A DNA stretch of 64,000 bases from Dictyoglomus sp. NZ13-RE01 (GCA_002878375.1 NIRF01000001.1:299931-363930), one strand, 5' to 3'; shown: positions 31,729 to 42,131, counted from the first letter of the stretch. A program made the numbers and translations. The notes: generated by a model from the letters alone, not told the origin.

Positions 31729-32895
31729 ATGAAAAGAGAAAGAGGAGTATGGCAAGTCTTTCTTGCAATCTTCATTATAGGTGCTCTTTTAGGAGGTTTA
31801 ATCGGGACAGTTGGAGGTTACTATATTATTAAAAACCAAAATAAATCTTCTGCATCCACAACTACTACAAGTGTTATACCTACTCAAGAAGTCTATGTAC
31901 CCAAATCCTTAGATGCTTTTGAGAAAGACATTGTTACTATTGTAAATAAAGTAATGCCTGCTGTCGTCAACATTAGTACAGTAACTTTAGTTGAAGACTT
32001 CTTCTTTGGAGTAACGCCTGTTTCTGGAGTTGGCTCAGGATTTATTATTGATCCTAAAGGATACATTATTACAAACTACCACGTTGTAGAGGGAGCAAAA
32101 AAAATTGATGTAACTTTAGGAGAAAATAAAAAATATAAAGGTAGATTAGTTGGATATGATAAAAGATCAGATCTTGCTGTAATAAAAATAGATGGCGATA
32201 ATTTCCCTTATTTACCCCTTGGAAACTCTGATAACCTGCAGCCAGGGCAATTTGCTATAGCTATTGGAAATCCCTTTGGATTAAATAGAACTGTAACTCT
32301 TGGAATAGTTAGTGCTTTAAATAGGACAATTGTGGAGCCAAATGGAGTAAGGCTTGAAAACTTGATACAAACCGATGCAGCTATTAATCCTGGAAATAGT
32401 GGAGGTCCATTGTTAAATATAAAAGGAGAGGTTATTGGTGTAAATACTGCAATACAGAGTAATGCTCAGGGAATCGGCTTCGCTATTCCCATAAATAAAG
32501 CCAAAGAAATTGCAGAAAAATTAATTAAGGAAGGAAAAATAACATATCCATGGATTGGAATTAAAGGTTATGCAATAGAACCTGAATTTCTAAACTATAT
32601 CAAGTTTCCAGTTGATAAAGGGGTTGTTATTGCGGAGGTGATTCCAGGAAGTCCTGCGGATAAAGCTGGACTTAGAGGAGGAGATAGACAAATTTATATA
32701 GATGATACCGCTATAATAGTGGGAGGGGATATTATTACAAAGATTGATGGAAAAGCGGTAGAAAGTATGGAGGAATTGAGAGCGGAAGTTCAAAAAAGAA
32801 AAGTTGGTGATTGGGTAACAATTACTTATATAAGGGAAGGTAAAGAATATACAGTAAGGCTACAACTTAGTGCTATGCCTGAGAATGTACAATAA
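31729..32895 (+). CDS. htrA: HtrA/DegP-type serine protease
   Basis: Membrane-anchored envelope protease and chaperone. An N-terminal transmembrane anchor (residues 8-35) precedes the trypsin-like domain with His118 (TNYHVV), Asp148 (SDLAVI) and Ser224 (GNSGGP), then one PDZ domain (~265-380). A Thr-rich linker follows the anchor. 388 residues. It begins 4 bases after proC and directly abuts rlmH. Confidence 0.95.
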   Translation: MKRERGVWQVFLAIFIIGALLGGLIGTVGGYYIIKNQNKSSASTTTTSVIPTQEVYVPKSLDAFEKDIVTIVNKVMPAVVNISTVTLVEDFFFGVTPVSGVGSGFIIDPKGYIITNYHVVEGAKKIDVTLGENKKYKGRLVGYDKRSDLAVIKIDGDNFPYLPLGNSDNLQPGQFAIAIGNPFGLNRTVTLGIVSALNRTIVEPNGVRLENLIQTDAAINPGNSGGPLLNIKGEVIGVNTAIQSNAQGIGFAIPINKAKEIAEKLIKEGKITYPWIGIKGYAIEPEFLNYIKFPVDKGVVIAEVIPGSPADKAGLRGGDRQIYIDDTAIIVGGDIITKIDGKAVESMEELRAEVQKRKVGDWVTITYIREGKEYTVRLQLSAMPENVQ

Positions 32896-33357
32896 GTGAT
32901 AATTAGAATTCTTGTTGTAGGAAAAATAAAAAATAATTTTATTATAGATGGTGTAAATGAATATTTAAAAAGGATTTCTCCTTATGTAGAGATAGAAATT
33001 TTAAACCTACAAAACTTCACAAACCTTCCTCCTCCCGAAGCATTAAAACGGGAGGAGGAAATAATTTTTAAAACCCTCAAAGATTCATATTATATTGCTC
33101 TTGATCAAATGGGAAAACCTATATCATCTGAGGAACTTGCTGATTTACTTTTGGACTTTTCCAATAGAGACAAAAAACTTTTTCTTTATTTTGTTATCGG
33201 AGGAATATTTGGTCTTTCAGAAAATGTCAAGAAAAAAGCAAGATTAGTTATATCTCTATCTAAATTAACCTTCACCCACGAATTTGCTCTTCTTATTCTA
33301 TTGGAACAAATATATCGAGCTTTCAAAATAATAAATAGAGAACCCTATCACTATTAG
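32896..33357 (+). CDS. rlmH: 23S rRNA (pseudouridine1915-N3)-methyltransferase RlmH
   Basis: SPOUT methyltransferase. IRILVVGKIKN at the start, FVIGGIFGLSENVKKKA as the AdoMet knot and the invariant C-terminus LLEQIYRAFKIINREPYHY. The GTG start directly follows the htrA stop. Its end overlaps the convergent permease gene by 4 bp, and no terminator fits between them. Confidence 0.95.
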   Translation: MIIRILVVGKIKNNFIIDGVNEYLKRISPYVEIEILNLQNFTNLPPPEALKREEEIIFKTLKDSYYIALDQMGKPISSEELADLLLDFSNRDKKLFLYFVIGGIFGLSENVKKKARLVISLSKLTFTHEFALLILLEQIYRAFKIINREPYHY

Positions 33358-34424
33358 AGTTTCTTTCTCAAAAGTAGAAGCCCAATTATTAGAAATATTA
33401 TATTTCCTAACCATGCGCCCAATACAGGAGAAATAGTTCCTGCCTTTGCTAAAGACCTTCCTAAGGAAAATATTACATAATAGACAAATATGGTAATGAC
33501 GCTAAGCCCAAAGCTTAAAGATCTTCCACCCTTTCTTGTTTGTAATCCTAATCCTAATGCTAAAATTGCAAAAACAGGACATGTAAAAGGTAGAGCAAAT
33601 CTTATGTATAGTTCTGTCCATAAATGCCTTAAATTTAATCCGCTCTCTTTAAAAAATCTAATTTGGTCCATCAATTCCCATATAGACATTTCATTTATAG
33701 GTTTTGTAGAAGAAATAATTTGATTTGGATTTCTATTAAAAACGATCTTTTGTTCCTTAAATTCTCCCTGTAATAACATTTCATTTTTTGAATCTAAAAC
33801 ATATATTTTTCCATTATATAAAACCCATCCTTGTCCCAATTCCCACCTTGCCCTTTCAGCTGATATAATCTCTTTAATATTCCCTTTTATATACTCTATG
33901 ACTAAAATATCGTTTACTTCTTTCCTCTGTGGAGAATATTTTTTAAAAAAATAAAACCTATTATTTTCTCTAAAGAAAACATTCTCCTTATCAGGAACTG
34001 GAATAGATTGATATACTGCCTTTGCATATAGCTTTTTTTCTTGCTCCATAGCTTTTGGAGATATCACTTCATTAAAATAAAACATTACAATCAGAATGGT
34101 AAAGGAAAATATCAAGAGTGAGGGAAGTATATTGTAAAGACTTGCGCCAGCAGACTTCATTGCCATAATTTCTCCTCTTTCTATAAATTGCCCTATTGTA
34201 TAGATTACTGCCAAAAAAATAGCCATTGGAAAAGCATAGGTTAAATAAGGAGGTATTTTTAAAATAAAAATCTGTAAAGCAGTCATAAAATCTAAAGATT
34301 TACTGATAATTAGATCCATTATCTCAAAAAGAGGAGATACTACAAGAATAGAGGTAAAAATAAAAATGCCAAAAAAGAATACAGGTATAAAATTTTTTAA
34401 AAAATACCTGCTTATTATCCTCAA
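33354..34424 (-). CDS. LptF/LptG-family permease
   Basis: YjgP/YjgQ-type membrane protein, half of the LptBFG lipopolysaccharide exporter in didermic bacteria. There are three N-terminal transmembrane helices, a periplasmic domain (~135-255) and three C-terminal helices; the short signature GQFIERGEIMAMKSAGASLY follows helix 2. 356 residues. Presence of this family supports an outer membrane. Last gene of the mutS2-pheT-pheS run, one base from mutS2. Confidence 0.88.
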   Translation of the reverse strand: MRIISRYFLKNFIPVFFFGIFIFTSILVVSPLFEIMDLIISKSLDFMTALQIFILKIPPYLTYAFPMAIFLAVIYTIGQFIERGEIMAMKSAGASLYNILPSLLIFSFTILIVMFYFNEVISPKAMEQEKKLYAKAVYQSIPVPDKENVFFRENNRFYFFKKYSPQRKEVNDILVIEYIKGNIKEIISAERARWELGQGWVLYNGKIYVLDSKNEMLLQGEFKEQKIVFNRNPNQIISSTKPINEMSIWELMDQIRFFKESGLNLRHLWTELYIRFALPFTCPVFAILALGLGLQTRKGGRSLSFGLSVITIFVYYVIFSLGRSLAKAGTISPVLGAWLGNIIFLIIGLLLLRKKL

Positions 34425-34425
34425 C

Positions 34426-36762
34426 TTACATGGGCTCTTCTAAAAGTACAATAGTAGCCCCTTCACCTCCCTCATATGGTGGTGCCAAATGAAACTCTTT
34501 CACATAATTTAATGTAGAAAGATACTCGTGAATTGCCCTCCTCAGCTTTCCTGTTCCTTTCCCATGCACTATTCTTACCCTTGGAAGTCCTGCAAGGAAA
34601 GCATCCTCCAAGTATTTCTTCACCATATCCAAAGCCTCATCTACTGTTTTTTGTCTTACGATCAGCTCCATTGGAACATCCCTTTTTCTTTCTATTTTAA
34701 TAGCCTTTTGTGGAATATTTTCTGCTTTCTCTTCCTCCAATTTTTCAAGCTCTTTCCAAGGAATATTTAGCTTAATCAAGCCAACCTGAACCAATGCAGT
34801 CTCTTTCTCCGCATCAACATCTAAAACTATACCTTCATTTTTAGAATTTTTTAACTTAACTCTTTCCCCCATATGGGGAATGTATTTTTCCTCCTTTTCT
34901 TCCTTTTGCGAAAGAATATCAATTGTAAGCTCTCTGATTTCTTTCTGTATGTTTTGGGCTTTTTGCATTGTCATGGATTCTTCTTGTATTTTTCTAATAA
35001 TCTCTCTTAATTTATCATCCCAGTAGGAGAGTTCCTTTAAGAGCTTTGACGTCTCCTTACTCTTCAACAATTCTTTTTCCTTAAAAATATTCCTTTTTTC
35101 TTCCTCTAATCTTTCCTTTTCCTTTCTTAACTCTTCTTTTAACCTATAAATCTGCTCCAATTCTTTTTCCAATTTACTCTTTTCCCTTTGTAGATCCCCA
35201 ATAAGATCCTCAACTCTTAGCTCATCGGTAGACATAAAACTATATGCTCTCTGAATTATAGTTGGTAAAAGCCCTAAATTTTGGGCAACCTTTAATGCAT
35301 TACTTTTACCAGGAATCCCAATAGTAATCTTATATAGAGGTTTTAAGGTTACTTCATCAAATTCCATGGAGGCATTTTCTATTCCATCATATTTAGTAGC
35401 TATTAATTTCAATTGAGGGAAGTGAGTAGCTATAACATTTATGGTACCCTTGAAATGGAAATATTCCAAAAGAGCCAAAGCTAAAGCAGAACCCTCTTGG
35501 GGATCTGTGCCTGCTCCTAACTCATCCAGTAAAATAAGAATATTTTCGCTTTTTTCTTTATTTTCTTCTAAATATTTAACCATCTCAATAATATTTGTTA
35601 AATGAGAAGAGAAAGTACTAAGATTTTGCTCAATACTTTGTTCATCACCAATATCAAGAAAGACATTATCAAATACTCCTAAAAATGTACCTTCCTTAGC
35701 AGGAACAGGAATACCTGCTTGATTTAAAAGAACAAAAAGACCAATAGTCTTTAATGTTACAGTTTTTCCTCCAGTATTTGGACCTGTAATAACTAAAGTA
35801 TTAAATCTTCTTCCTACTTCCAAAGAAATAGGTACTGCTCTATCTCCAAGGAATGGATGTCTTGCTTCTCTTAAGATTATATATCGCTCTTTTCCAATCT
35901 CAGGTATGATACATTTATATTTTTCCGCCCACCGTATCTTGGCATAAACAAAATCTAAATATGACGTTATCTCTAAATTTTCAAGAATTTTATCCTTGTA
36001 AGAGAGTACAAGTGAAGTTAATCTTCTAAGGATATTTTCTATCTCTTTTTCTTCTTCTATCTCTAATATTTGCAACTGATTATTTAATTCAACTAAAGGA
36101 AGAGGCTCTATATAAAAAGTAAGTCCTGAAGTAGATTGATCATGAACAATTCCTTGAAGTTTGTTTCTAAACTCCTGTTTTACTGGGAGTACATACCTTC
36201 CATGTCTTACTGTTATGATAGGCTCTTGTAAGAACTCTCTCCATTCTCGTTGTAGAAAATGTTCCAAAGTCTCTTTTATTTTCTGTTGAATTCTTAGCTT
36301 TTTATTTCTAATATTTTTAAGCCCAGAAGATGCAGAATCTAATACTTCGCCATTTTGTATGCATCTTTTTATCTCATTTAAAAGAGAGTTTAAAGAATGC
36401 AAATTTTGCTTCCATAAAATTCTTGTTACTTTTACAACCTTCTCCTGATATTCTCTTAATCTATTCCATGCTTCTAATGTGTTTAATATTTCTTCAAATT
36501 CTTCAGGATATATTAGTCCTCCTATTTCTCCCTTTTCTATATATCTCCTGATATCCTTAATACCAGAAAAGGAAGGATATCCAAACTCATAAATGGTATT
36601 GAAAGCATCCCTGTTCTCAGTATGCCATCTCTCAATGAACGAAATCTCATTTGTAGGGGAAAGAGCCAAAACCCTCTCTTTGCCTATGGATGTCTCTGCT
36701 TCTTTTGCTATTTCATTTAATATTTTATCCCATTCTAAGATCTTTAAGGCTTTACTGTTCAT
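34426..36762 (-). CDS. mutS2: Endonuclease MutS2
   Basis: MutS-like ATPase that blocks recombination or rescues collided ribosomes. The lever/clamp region precedes the ATPase with Walker A ITGPNTGGKTVTLKT and Walker B ILLDELGAGTDP. A coiled coil (~515-630), a KOW-like segment and the C-terminal Smr nuclease domain (VRIVHGKGTGKLRRAIHEYL) follow. No mismatch-binding N-terminal domain is present, as expected for MutS2. It overlaps pheT by 4 bp. Confidence 0.95.
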   Translation of the reverse strand: MNSKALKILEWDKILNEIAKEAETSIGKERVLALSPTNEISFIERWHTENRDAFNTIYEFGYPSFSGIKDIRRYIEKGEIGGLIYPEEFEEILNTLEAWNRLREYQEKVVKVTRILWKQNLHSLNSLLNEIKRCIQNGEVLDSASSGLKNIRNKKLRIQQKIKETLEHFLQREWREFLQEPIITVRHGRYVLPVKQEFRNKLQGIVHDQSTSGLTFYIEPLPLVELNNQLQILEIEEEKEIENILRRLTSLVLSYKDKILENLEITSYLDFVYAKIRWAEKYKCIIPEIGKERYIILREARHPFLGDRAVPISLEVGRRFNTLVITGPNTGGKTVTLKTIGLFVLLNQAGIPVPAKEGTFLGVFDNVFLDIGDEQSIEQNLSTFSSHLTNIIEMVKYLEENKEKSENILILLDELGAGTDPQEGSALALALLEYFHFKGTINVIATHFPQLKLIATKYDGIENASMEFDEVTLKPLYKITIGIPGKSNALKVAQNLGLLPTIIQRAYSFMSTDELRVEDLIGDLQREKSKLEKELEQIYRLKEELRKEKERLEEEKRNIFKEKELLKSKETSKLLKELSYWDDKLREIIRKIQEESMTMQKAQNIQKEIRELTIDILSQKEEKEEKYIPHMGERVKLKNSKNEGIVLDVDAEKETALVQVGLIKLNIPWKELEKLEEEKAENIPQKAIKIERKRDVPMELIVRQKTVDEALDMVKKYLEDAFLAGLPRVRIVHGKGTGKLRRAIHEYLSTLNYVKEFHLAPPYEGGEGATIVLLEEPM

Positions 36763-39164
36763 TTGGCTCTTAGATATACTCCTATTTCTTTTAAGTTTAA
36801 TAGTATATTTTCTATCACCTTATCTACTTCTTCATCTGTCAAAGTATGATCTAAAGCCAAGAAAAACAAAGAAAATGCTACACTCTTATATCCCTTTTCG
36901 ATTTTTTCTCCTTGGTAAAGATCAAAAATCTTTATAGAGGAAAGAAGTCCCATAGAGCTCTCTTTAATTACCTTCTCTACTTTTGAAACCAACATATCCT
37001 CAGGTACTAAGAGGGCAAGATCTCTTTTCACTCCTGGATATAATGGCAGAGGCTTAAATTTAGGCTTTTCTTTCAGGTAATTTAATCTATCTAAATTGAT
37101 TTCGCCAAAATAAACCTTTTCTCTTAAATCATAATTTTGGGCAATTAATGGATGCACCTCCCCCATATATCCATATATATCTTCTCCCACCTTGATATAT
37201 CCCTGTTTCTCAGGATGTAGAAAAGGAAAACTTGACTTTTCTAAATCAATTTTTAATCCCCATATCTCTTCAAAAATATTTTCAAAAATCCCCTTTAAAT
37301 CGTAAAAATCAGCTCTCAATAAATCCTGAGGAATATTCCATGAGGATACAAACCATTCACCAGCCAGTAAAATTCCTAAATGCTTCTCCTCGTTATAATT
37401 TTCACCATCCTTCAAAAAAACTTTTCCTATTTCAAATATAAATACATCCTTTCTTTGTCTATTGGAATTGGTCTGGGCAACCTTCAAAAGGGATGGGAGT
37501 AAAGAGGTTCTAAGTATTGAGTTTTCTTCACTTAAAGGATTAATTAAAGAAATATATGAAGGAAAAGAATTTAATACTCCCGAATTTTCTAATTCTTTAT
37601 AGGAAATGAAACTATAATTTATAACCTCCCATAATCCAAGAGAAGTTAGTATATTTCTCAATTTTCTTTCAATAATCTCTTCATTTAATGGAGGCAAAAC
37701 AACTATACCCTTCTGCATAGGTAGTGTTGGTATGTTGTTATAGCCGTAAAATCTCGCAACCTCTTCGATAAGATCAATCTCCTCTTTAATATCCTGTCTA
37801 TAAGATGGTACTTTAACTTCTAAAACTGGATTTTGAGATAATATCTGAAAACCAATTCTACTCAATTGTTCAATGATCTCACTTTCCTTTAAATCAACAC
37901 CTAAGATTTTATTTACCCTTTGAAGTCTTAGAAATACTCTATTTTCTTTTGGTAGTTCCTTATAAACATCAATCCTACCCTTTGCTACTTTTCCTTTACC
38001 TAAAATTCGCATTAATTCACTTGCTCTATCTAATATGTTACCCGTTTGAACCACATCTACCCCTCTCTCAAATCTCAAAGATGCCTCAGTCCTTAATCCT
38101 AACTTTCTTGCACTTCTCCTTATATTAACGGGATTAAAATTAGCAGCTTCTAATAAAATATTCTTAGTATTTTCGGAAATTTCTGTATCCTTTCCTCCCA
38201 TTATTCCACCAATTCCTACAGGTCTTTTTTCATCCGCTATCACTAATATACTTTCATCAAGTATTTTCTCTTCATCATTTATCAAAACAATTTTTTCATT
38301 TTCTTTTGCTCTTCTTGCAATCAACTTTTTCCCCTCTATGAGGTCATAATCATATGCATGAAGGGGTTGTCCCATTTCTAACATAATATAGTTTGTAATA
38401 TCAACGATGTTATTAATAGATCTCAATCCAACCCTTTCAAGCTTCCATCTAAGCCATAAGGGAGATTTCTCAATCTTAACATCTGTGATTAGTCTTAGGG
38501 CAAATCTTGAACATAGATCATAATCCCAAATTTCTGCTCCAGCCAGATTAAATATGGACTCTCCTTCTTCGTATACATCTAATTTAGGTAATTTTAATGG
38601 TATGTTGAAGTATGCGGATATTTCCCTTGCTAAACCTATATAACTTAAACAATCTCCTCTATTAGAAGGAATTTCGATCTCCAATAAATAATCTCCATCC
38701 CCTAAGTAATCACTTAACTTTTTCCCAACCTCATAATCATCAGGAAGAATCATAATTCCTTCTTTATCCTGGGATATCTCGAGCTCCCATTCGGAACAGA
38801 GCATACCCTCAGAAGGAATCTCATCAAATTTTCTCATTGCTATTTCATGTCCTTGAACCTTAGCACCAATTGGAGCTAATGGAACCTTAGCAGATTTAAA
38901 AACATTTTTTGCTCCAGTTACTATTGTTAAAATATCTTTTCCATTAAAAACCTTACAAACCAAGAGTTCATCCTTTGTGGGATGAGGTGTTACATCCTTA
39001 ATCTCACTAATAATAATATCTTTCCAATTATCCCCTATTTTCAATTTCCCATCTTTATACTGATAAGATGCATAAAGTCCTAAATTTCTAAATGCTTTTA
39101 CAATATCCTCTACACTAACTTCATCTTCCAGATATTCTAAAAGCCACCTATATGAAATAAGCAT
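36759..39164 (-). CDS. pheT: Phenylalanine-tRNA ligase beta subunit
   Basis: 801 residues. The N-terminal tRNA-binding (EMAP-like) domain runs over ~40-150, then B3/B4 editing domain, B5, catalytic-like core and a C-terminal ferredoxin-fold anticodon-binding domain (YPGVKRDLALLVPEDM...). Normal length. It lies 15 bp downstream of pheS. Confidence 0.97.
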   Translation of the reverse strand: MLISYRWLLEYLEDEVSVEDIVKAFRNLGLYASYQYKDGKLKIGDNWKDIIISEIKDVTPHPTKDELLVCKVFNGKDILTIVTGAKNVFKSAKVPLAPIGAKVQGHEIAMRKFDEIPSEGMLCSEWELEISQDKEGIMILPDDYEVGKKLSDYLGDGDYLLEIEIPSNRGDCLSYIGLAREISAYFNIPLKLPKLDVYEEGESIFNLAGAEIWDYDLCSRFALRLITDVKIEKSPLWLRWKLERVGLRSINNIVDITNYIMLEMGQPLHAYDYDLIEGKKLIARRAKENEKIVLINDEEKILDESILVIADEKRPVGIGGIMGGKDTEISENTKNILLEAANFNPVNIRRSARKLGLRTEASLRFERGVDVVQTGNILDRASELMRILGKGKVAKGRIDVYKELPKENRVFLRLQRVNKILGVDLKESEIIEQLSRIGFQILSQNPVLEVKVPSYRQDIKEEIDLIEEVARFYGYNNIPTLPMQKGIVVLPPLNEEIIERKLRNILTSLGLWEVINYSFISYKELENSGVLNSFPSYISLINPLSEENSILRTSLLPSLLKVAQTNSNRQRKDVFIFEIGKVFLKDGENYNEEKHLGILLAGEWFVSSWNIPQDLLRADFYDLKGIFENIFEEIWGLKIDLEKSSFPFLHPEKQGYIKVGEDIYGYMGEVHPLIAQNYDLREKVYFGEINLDRLNYLKEKPKFKPLPLYPGVKRDLALLVPEDMLVSKVEKVIKESSMGLLSSIKIFDLYQGEKIEKGYKSVAFSLFFLALDHTLTDEEVDKVIENILLNLKEIGVYLRAK

Positions 39165-39179
39165 GAATATTCCTCCCTT

Positions 39180-40202
39180 TTAGAATTGATTTAAAAATCT
39201 AATATCATTTTCATAGAATAATCTTATATCATCAACTCCGTATAACTGCATAGCAATTCTATCAGGTCCCATACCAAAAGCAAAGCCAGTATATTTCTCT
39301 GGATCAATGCCTACAACCCTAAACACTTGAGGATGTACCATTCCACAACCTAATATCTCTAACACGCCTGAATATCCACAGGCTTTGCATCCTTCTCCTT
39401 TACATACTCCACATTCTACATACATCTCTGCACTTGGTTCAGTAAAAGGAAAGTAACTTGGGATAAAATAAACCTTTCTGTCTTTACCAAAAATCCTATG
39501 GGCAAATATTGTTAAAACACCTTTTAATTCTGCGAAAGAGACATCTGTATCAACCGCAAGTCCTTCTATCTGAAAAAACATTGGACTATGAGTAGCATCA
39601 GGCATATCCCTTCTGTAACATTTACCAGGTGCAACAATTCTTAAAGGAGGCTTAATCTTCTCCATAACCCTTATCTGCACTGGAGAGGTTTGAGTCCTTA
39701 AAAGATGCTCATTATCTACATAAAAGGAATCATGGGATTCTCTAACAGGATGATCATGAGGAATATTTAAGGCAGTAAAGTTATAATAGTCTGTCTCTAA
39801 CTCAGGTCCATAAACAACTTGAAAACCCATCTCTTTAAAAACGGATACGATCTCTTCAATAACCTGAATCAAAGGATGGATCTTTCCAATAGGTTTCCTT
39901 CTTCCAGGCAAAGTTATATCTATTTTCTCCTTGGAAAGTCTTTTTTCCAATGCCAATAATTTTACCCTTTTTTCTGCCTCTTCATACAGCCTTTCTAATT
40001 CATCCTTCCATTGATTTGCAAGTTTTCCCCAATATATTCTTTCCTCAGGAGACATTTTTCCCAAGGACCTCAGAATTTGGTTCAGAAAACTATTTTTACC
40101 TAAAAACTCCCTCTTAATTTCTTCTAATTCTTTTTCATCGGTTACATTTTTAAGCCTTTCTTTTGCATACTCAACCTTAGAAATGTACTCTTCTTCTCTC
40201 AT
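39180..40202 (-). CDS. pheS: Phenylalanine-tRNA ligase alpha subunit
   Basis: Class II synthetase catalytic subunit. An N-terminal coiled coil precedes motif 2 (FQIEGLAVD), and motif 3 is GFAFGMGPDRIAMQLYG. A CxxC-type cluster (CGVCKGEGCKACGYSG) lies near residue 270, typical for bacterial PheS subclasses. It starts with ATGA overlap to the methyltransferase gene. Confidence 0.97.
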   Translation of the reverse strand: MREEEYISKVEYAKERLKNVTDEKELEEIKREFLGKNSFLNQILRSLGKMSPEERIYWGKLANQWKDELERLYEEAEKRVKLLALEKRLSKEKIDITLPGRRKPIGKIHPLIQVIEEIVSVFKEMGFQVVYGPELETDYYNFTALNIPHDHPVRESHDSFYVDNEHLLRTQTSPVQIRVMEKIKPPLRIVAPGKCYRRDMPDATHSPMFFQIEGLAVDTDVSFAELKGVLTIFAHRIFGKDRKVYFIPSYFPFTEPSAEMYVECGVCKGEGCKACGYSGVLEILGCGMVHPQVFRVVGIDPEKYTGFAFGMGPDRIAMQLYGVDDIRLFYENDIRFLNQF

Positions 40203-41002
40203 AATCTATTTCCCTCCATTAATCTTTGTTTTTGAGCCTCAAAAAGAAAAGCAGAACCTGCGATTGCCACATTTAATGATTCAACAGTTTCTTTTAGTGG
40301 TATACGCAATTTTATTGGATTTAAAGGAGAGTATAATTCCTCTCTAACTCCCCATGCCTCATTACCTAAAATTAAGAGGAAACTCTCTCTAAAGTTATAT
40401 TGAAAATATATTTTTTCACCTTTTGGGTCCGCAATTACTACTCTATGCCCCTTGAAAAACTCTAAAATCTCTTTATAGGATGCAATCCAAATCGGTAATC
40501 TAAAAATTGAGCCCGATGAAGCCCTTATCACTTTATAATTATAAGGATCAACCGTATCCTCAGAAAGTATTAGAGCATCCGCATATAATCCTTCAGAAAT
40601 CCTTATGAGGGTCCCTAAATTTCCAGGATCTTGAATGCCATCAGAATATATCGCAATATAGTTTTTATTATTTATTAATACATCCCATTTTGGCTCTAAA
40701 AATAAAGGAAGCACCCCCAGTATTCCTGGAGGTGTTTCCAATAAGGACAATTTATTCATTAAAGAGTCATCAACAACAGAATAGGAAATAGAATTAAGGA
40801 ATTCTTTTAATTCCTTATCTTTCTTTTCCCATAATGATTTAGAAATATATACCTTATAAATATAAACCCCACTTTTCCACGCATCCTTTAAAAGTCGCCA
40901 ACCTTCTACAATACATTTGCCTTTTTCTTTTCGTGTTTTTTTATCTCTTAAACTAATAATTTCCTTTATTTCTGCATTGTGGCGACTTGAGATAAAACTC
41001 AT
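40199..41002 (-). CDS. TrmH-family RNA 2'-O-methyltransferase
   Basis: SpoU/TrmH SPOUT enzyme with an N-terminal substrate-binding domain (SSRHNAEIKEIISLRDKKTR...). Motif 1 is IYSDGIQDPGNLGTLIRI, motif 2 LLILGNEAWGV and motif 3 NVAIAGSAFLFEA. It likely methylates 23S rRNA (RlmB-like), but the exact site cannot be told. Located between rplT and pheS, a frequent arrangement. Overlaps both neighbours by a few bases. Confidence 0.9.
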   Translation of the reverse strand: MSFISSRHNAEIKEIISLRDKKTRKEKGKCIVEGWRLLKDAWKSGVYIYKVYISKSLWEKKDKELKEFLNSISYSVVDDSLMNKLSLLETPPGILGVLPLFLEPKWDVLINNKNYIAIYSDGIQDPGNLGTLIRISEGLYADALILSEDTVDPYNYKVIRASSGSIFRLPIWIASYKEILEFFKGHRVVIADPKGEKIYFQYNFRESFLLILGNEAWGVREELYSPLNPIKLRIPLKETVESLNVAIAGSAFLFEAQKQRLMEGNRL

Positions 41003-41343
41003 TACATTACTTGATTCACCAATTGTTTAAAGGCTTCAGGCTCAGAAATTGCTAACTCTGCAAGCATTTTTCTATTTAACTTTATATTCTGCTTCTGTAA
41101 CTTAGAGATAAATTTGCTATAGGAAAGACCAAAAGGTCTTACTGCTGCATTAATTCTTACTATCCATAATCTACGAAACTCTCTCTTTTTTCTTCTTCTA
41201 TCTACATATGCATCATATAAAGCTTTTATTACTGATTGGTTTGCAATCTTAAATATTCTACTTCTTCTTCCTCTAAAACCCTTTGCAAGCTTCAGTATTT
41301 CTTTATGTCTTCTTCTTGTTATATAGCCACCTTTTACCCTCAT
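41002..41343 (-). CDS. rplT: 50S ribosomal protein L20
   Basis: 113 residues, [27 protein letters not shown] at the N-terminus and [24 protein letters not shown] later. L20 often represses this operon by binding its leader. Follows rpmI. Confidence 0.97.
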   Translation of the reverse strand: MRVKGGYITRRRHKEILKLAKGFRGRRSRIFKIANQSVIKALYDAYVDRRRKKREFRRLWIVRINAAVRPFGLSYSKFISKLQKQNIKLNRKMLAELAISEPEAFKQLVNQVM

Positions 41344-41361
41344 TTTGCTCCTCTCTCCTTT

Positions 41362-41565
41362 TTAAAATTTATAAGGTAACATTTTTTTAACGTGCCATTC
41401 CTCAACATTTTTAATGGCGGATGGAATACTTAATCTTCTCTTTCTTGAACTGGATTTTTTACCTAAATTGTGCCTCATCCCAGCCTTTTTATGCAGGATT
41501 TTTCCCGTTGCAGTCACCTTAAATCTCTTAGCAGCAGAAGATCTTGTCTTCAATTTATTGCTCAT
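41362..41565 (-). CDS. rpmI: 50S ribosomal protein L35
   Basis: 67 residues: KLKTRSSAAKRFKVTATGKI and HNLGKKSSSRKRRLS, the conserved L35 pattern. The ATG lies 11 bp inside the end of infC, with GGAGG upstream. Confidence 0.97.
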   Translation of the reverse strand: MSNKLKTRSSAAKRFKVTATGKILHKKAGMRHNLGKKSSSRKRRLSIPSAIKNVEEWHVKKMLPYKF

Positions 41566-42109
41566 TTTTTACCTCCTCTAATATTACTTTTTTATTAGTA
41601 GACTTTTTAGGAGCAAGCATAACAATTAAAGAAGATCCCATTAAGGGACCTTTTTTCTCTGCTACTCCTAAATCCTCAATATCTTTTAGTATTCTCTCTA
41701 AAAGTTTATCACCCCATTCAGTATATATCAATTGTCTACCTTTAAAAAGTATAACAAGTCTTACCTTATTCCCTTTTTCAAGAAATTCTCTAATTTTTTT
41801 AAGTTTTACTTGATAATCATGTTCCTCAATATTTGGTCTAATCTTTATTTCCTTAACCTCTATTACCCTTTGGTTCTTCTTGCTCTCTTTCTCTTTTCTT
41901 GCCATCTCATACTTGAACTTTCCATAATCCATTATCCTACAAACAGGAGGATTTGCATTTGGTGCAACCTCAACTAAATCTAAATTTCTTTCACGAGCAA
42001 GTCTCAATGCTTGATCTAAATGCATTATACCAAGTTGTCTTCCATCCTCTCCTACAACTCTTACCTCCCTTGCTCTAATCTTCTCATTTACTCGATACTC
42101 TTTATCTAT
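41555..42109 (-). CDS. infC: Translation initiation factor IF-3, AUA start
   Basis: The conserved IF-3 N-terminus is read upstream of the first ATG (42025): IDKEYRVNEKIRAREVRVVGEDGRQLGIMHL. Just before it is an in-frame TAA (42112-42110). The only codon fitting the ribosome site GGGAGGTG (42123-42116, 6 bp away) is ATA at 42109-42107. No ATG, GTG or TTG is in frame there. Enteric infC uses AUU and is autoregulated through it, so an AUA start here probably works alike. 184 residues, normal length. Follows rpoD by 22 bp. Confidence 0.88.
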   Translation of the reverse strand: MDKEYRVNEKIRAREVRVVGEDGRQLGIMHLDQALRLARERNLDLVEVAPNANPPVCRIMDYGKFKYEMARKEKESKKNQRVIEVKEIKIRPNIEEHDYQVKLKKIREFLEKGNKVRLVILFKGRQLIYTEWGDKLLERILKDIEDLGVAEKKGPLMGSSLIVMLAPKKSTNKKVILEEVKNEQ

Positions 42110-42131
42110 TTAAAACACCTCCCTATTTAAA

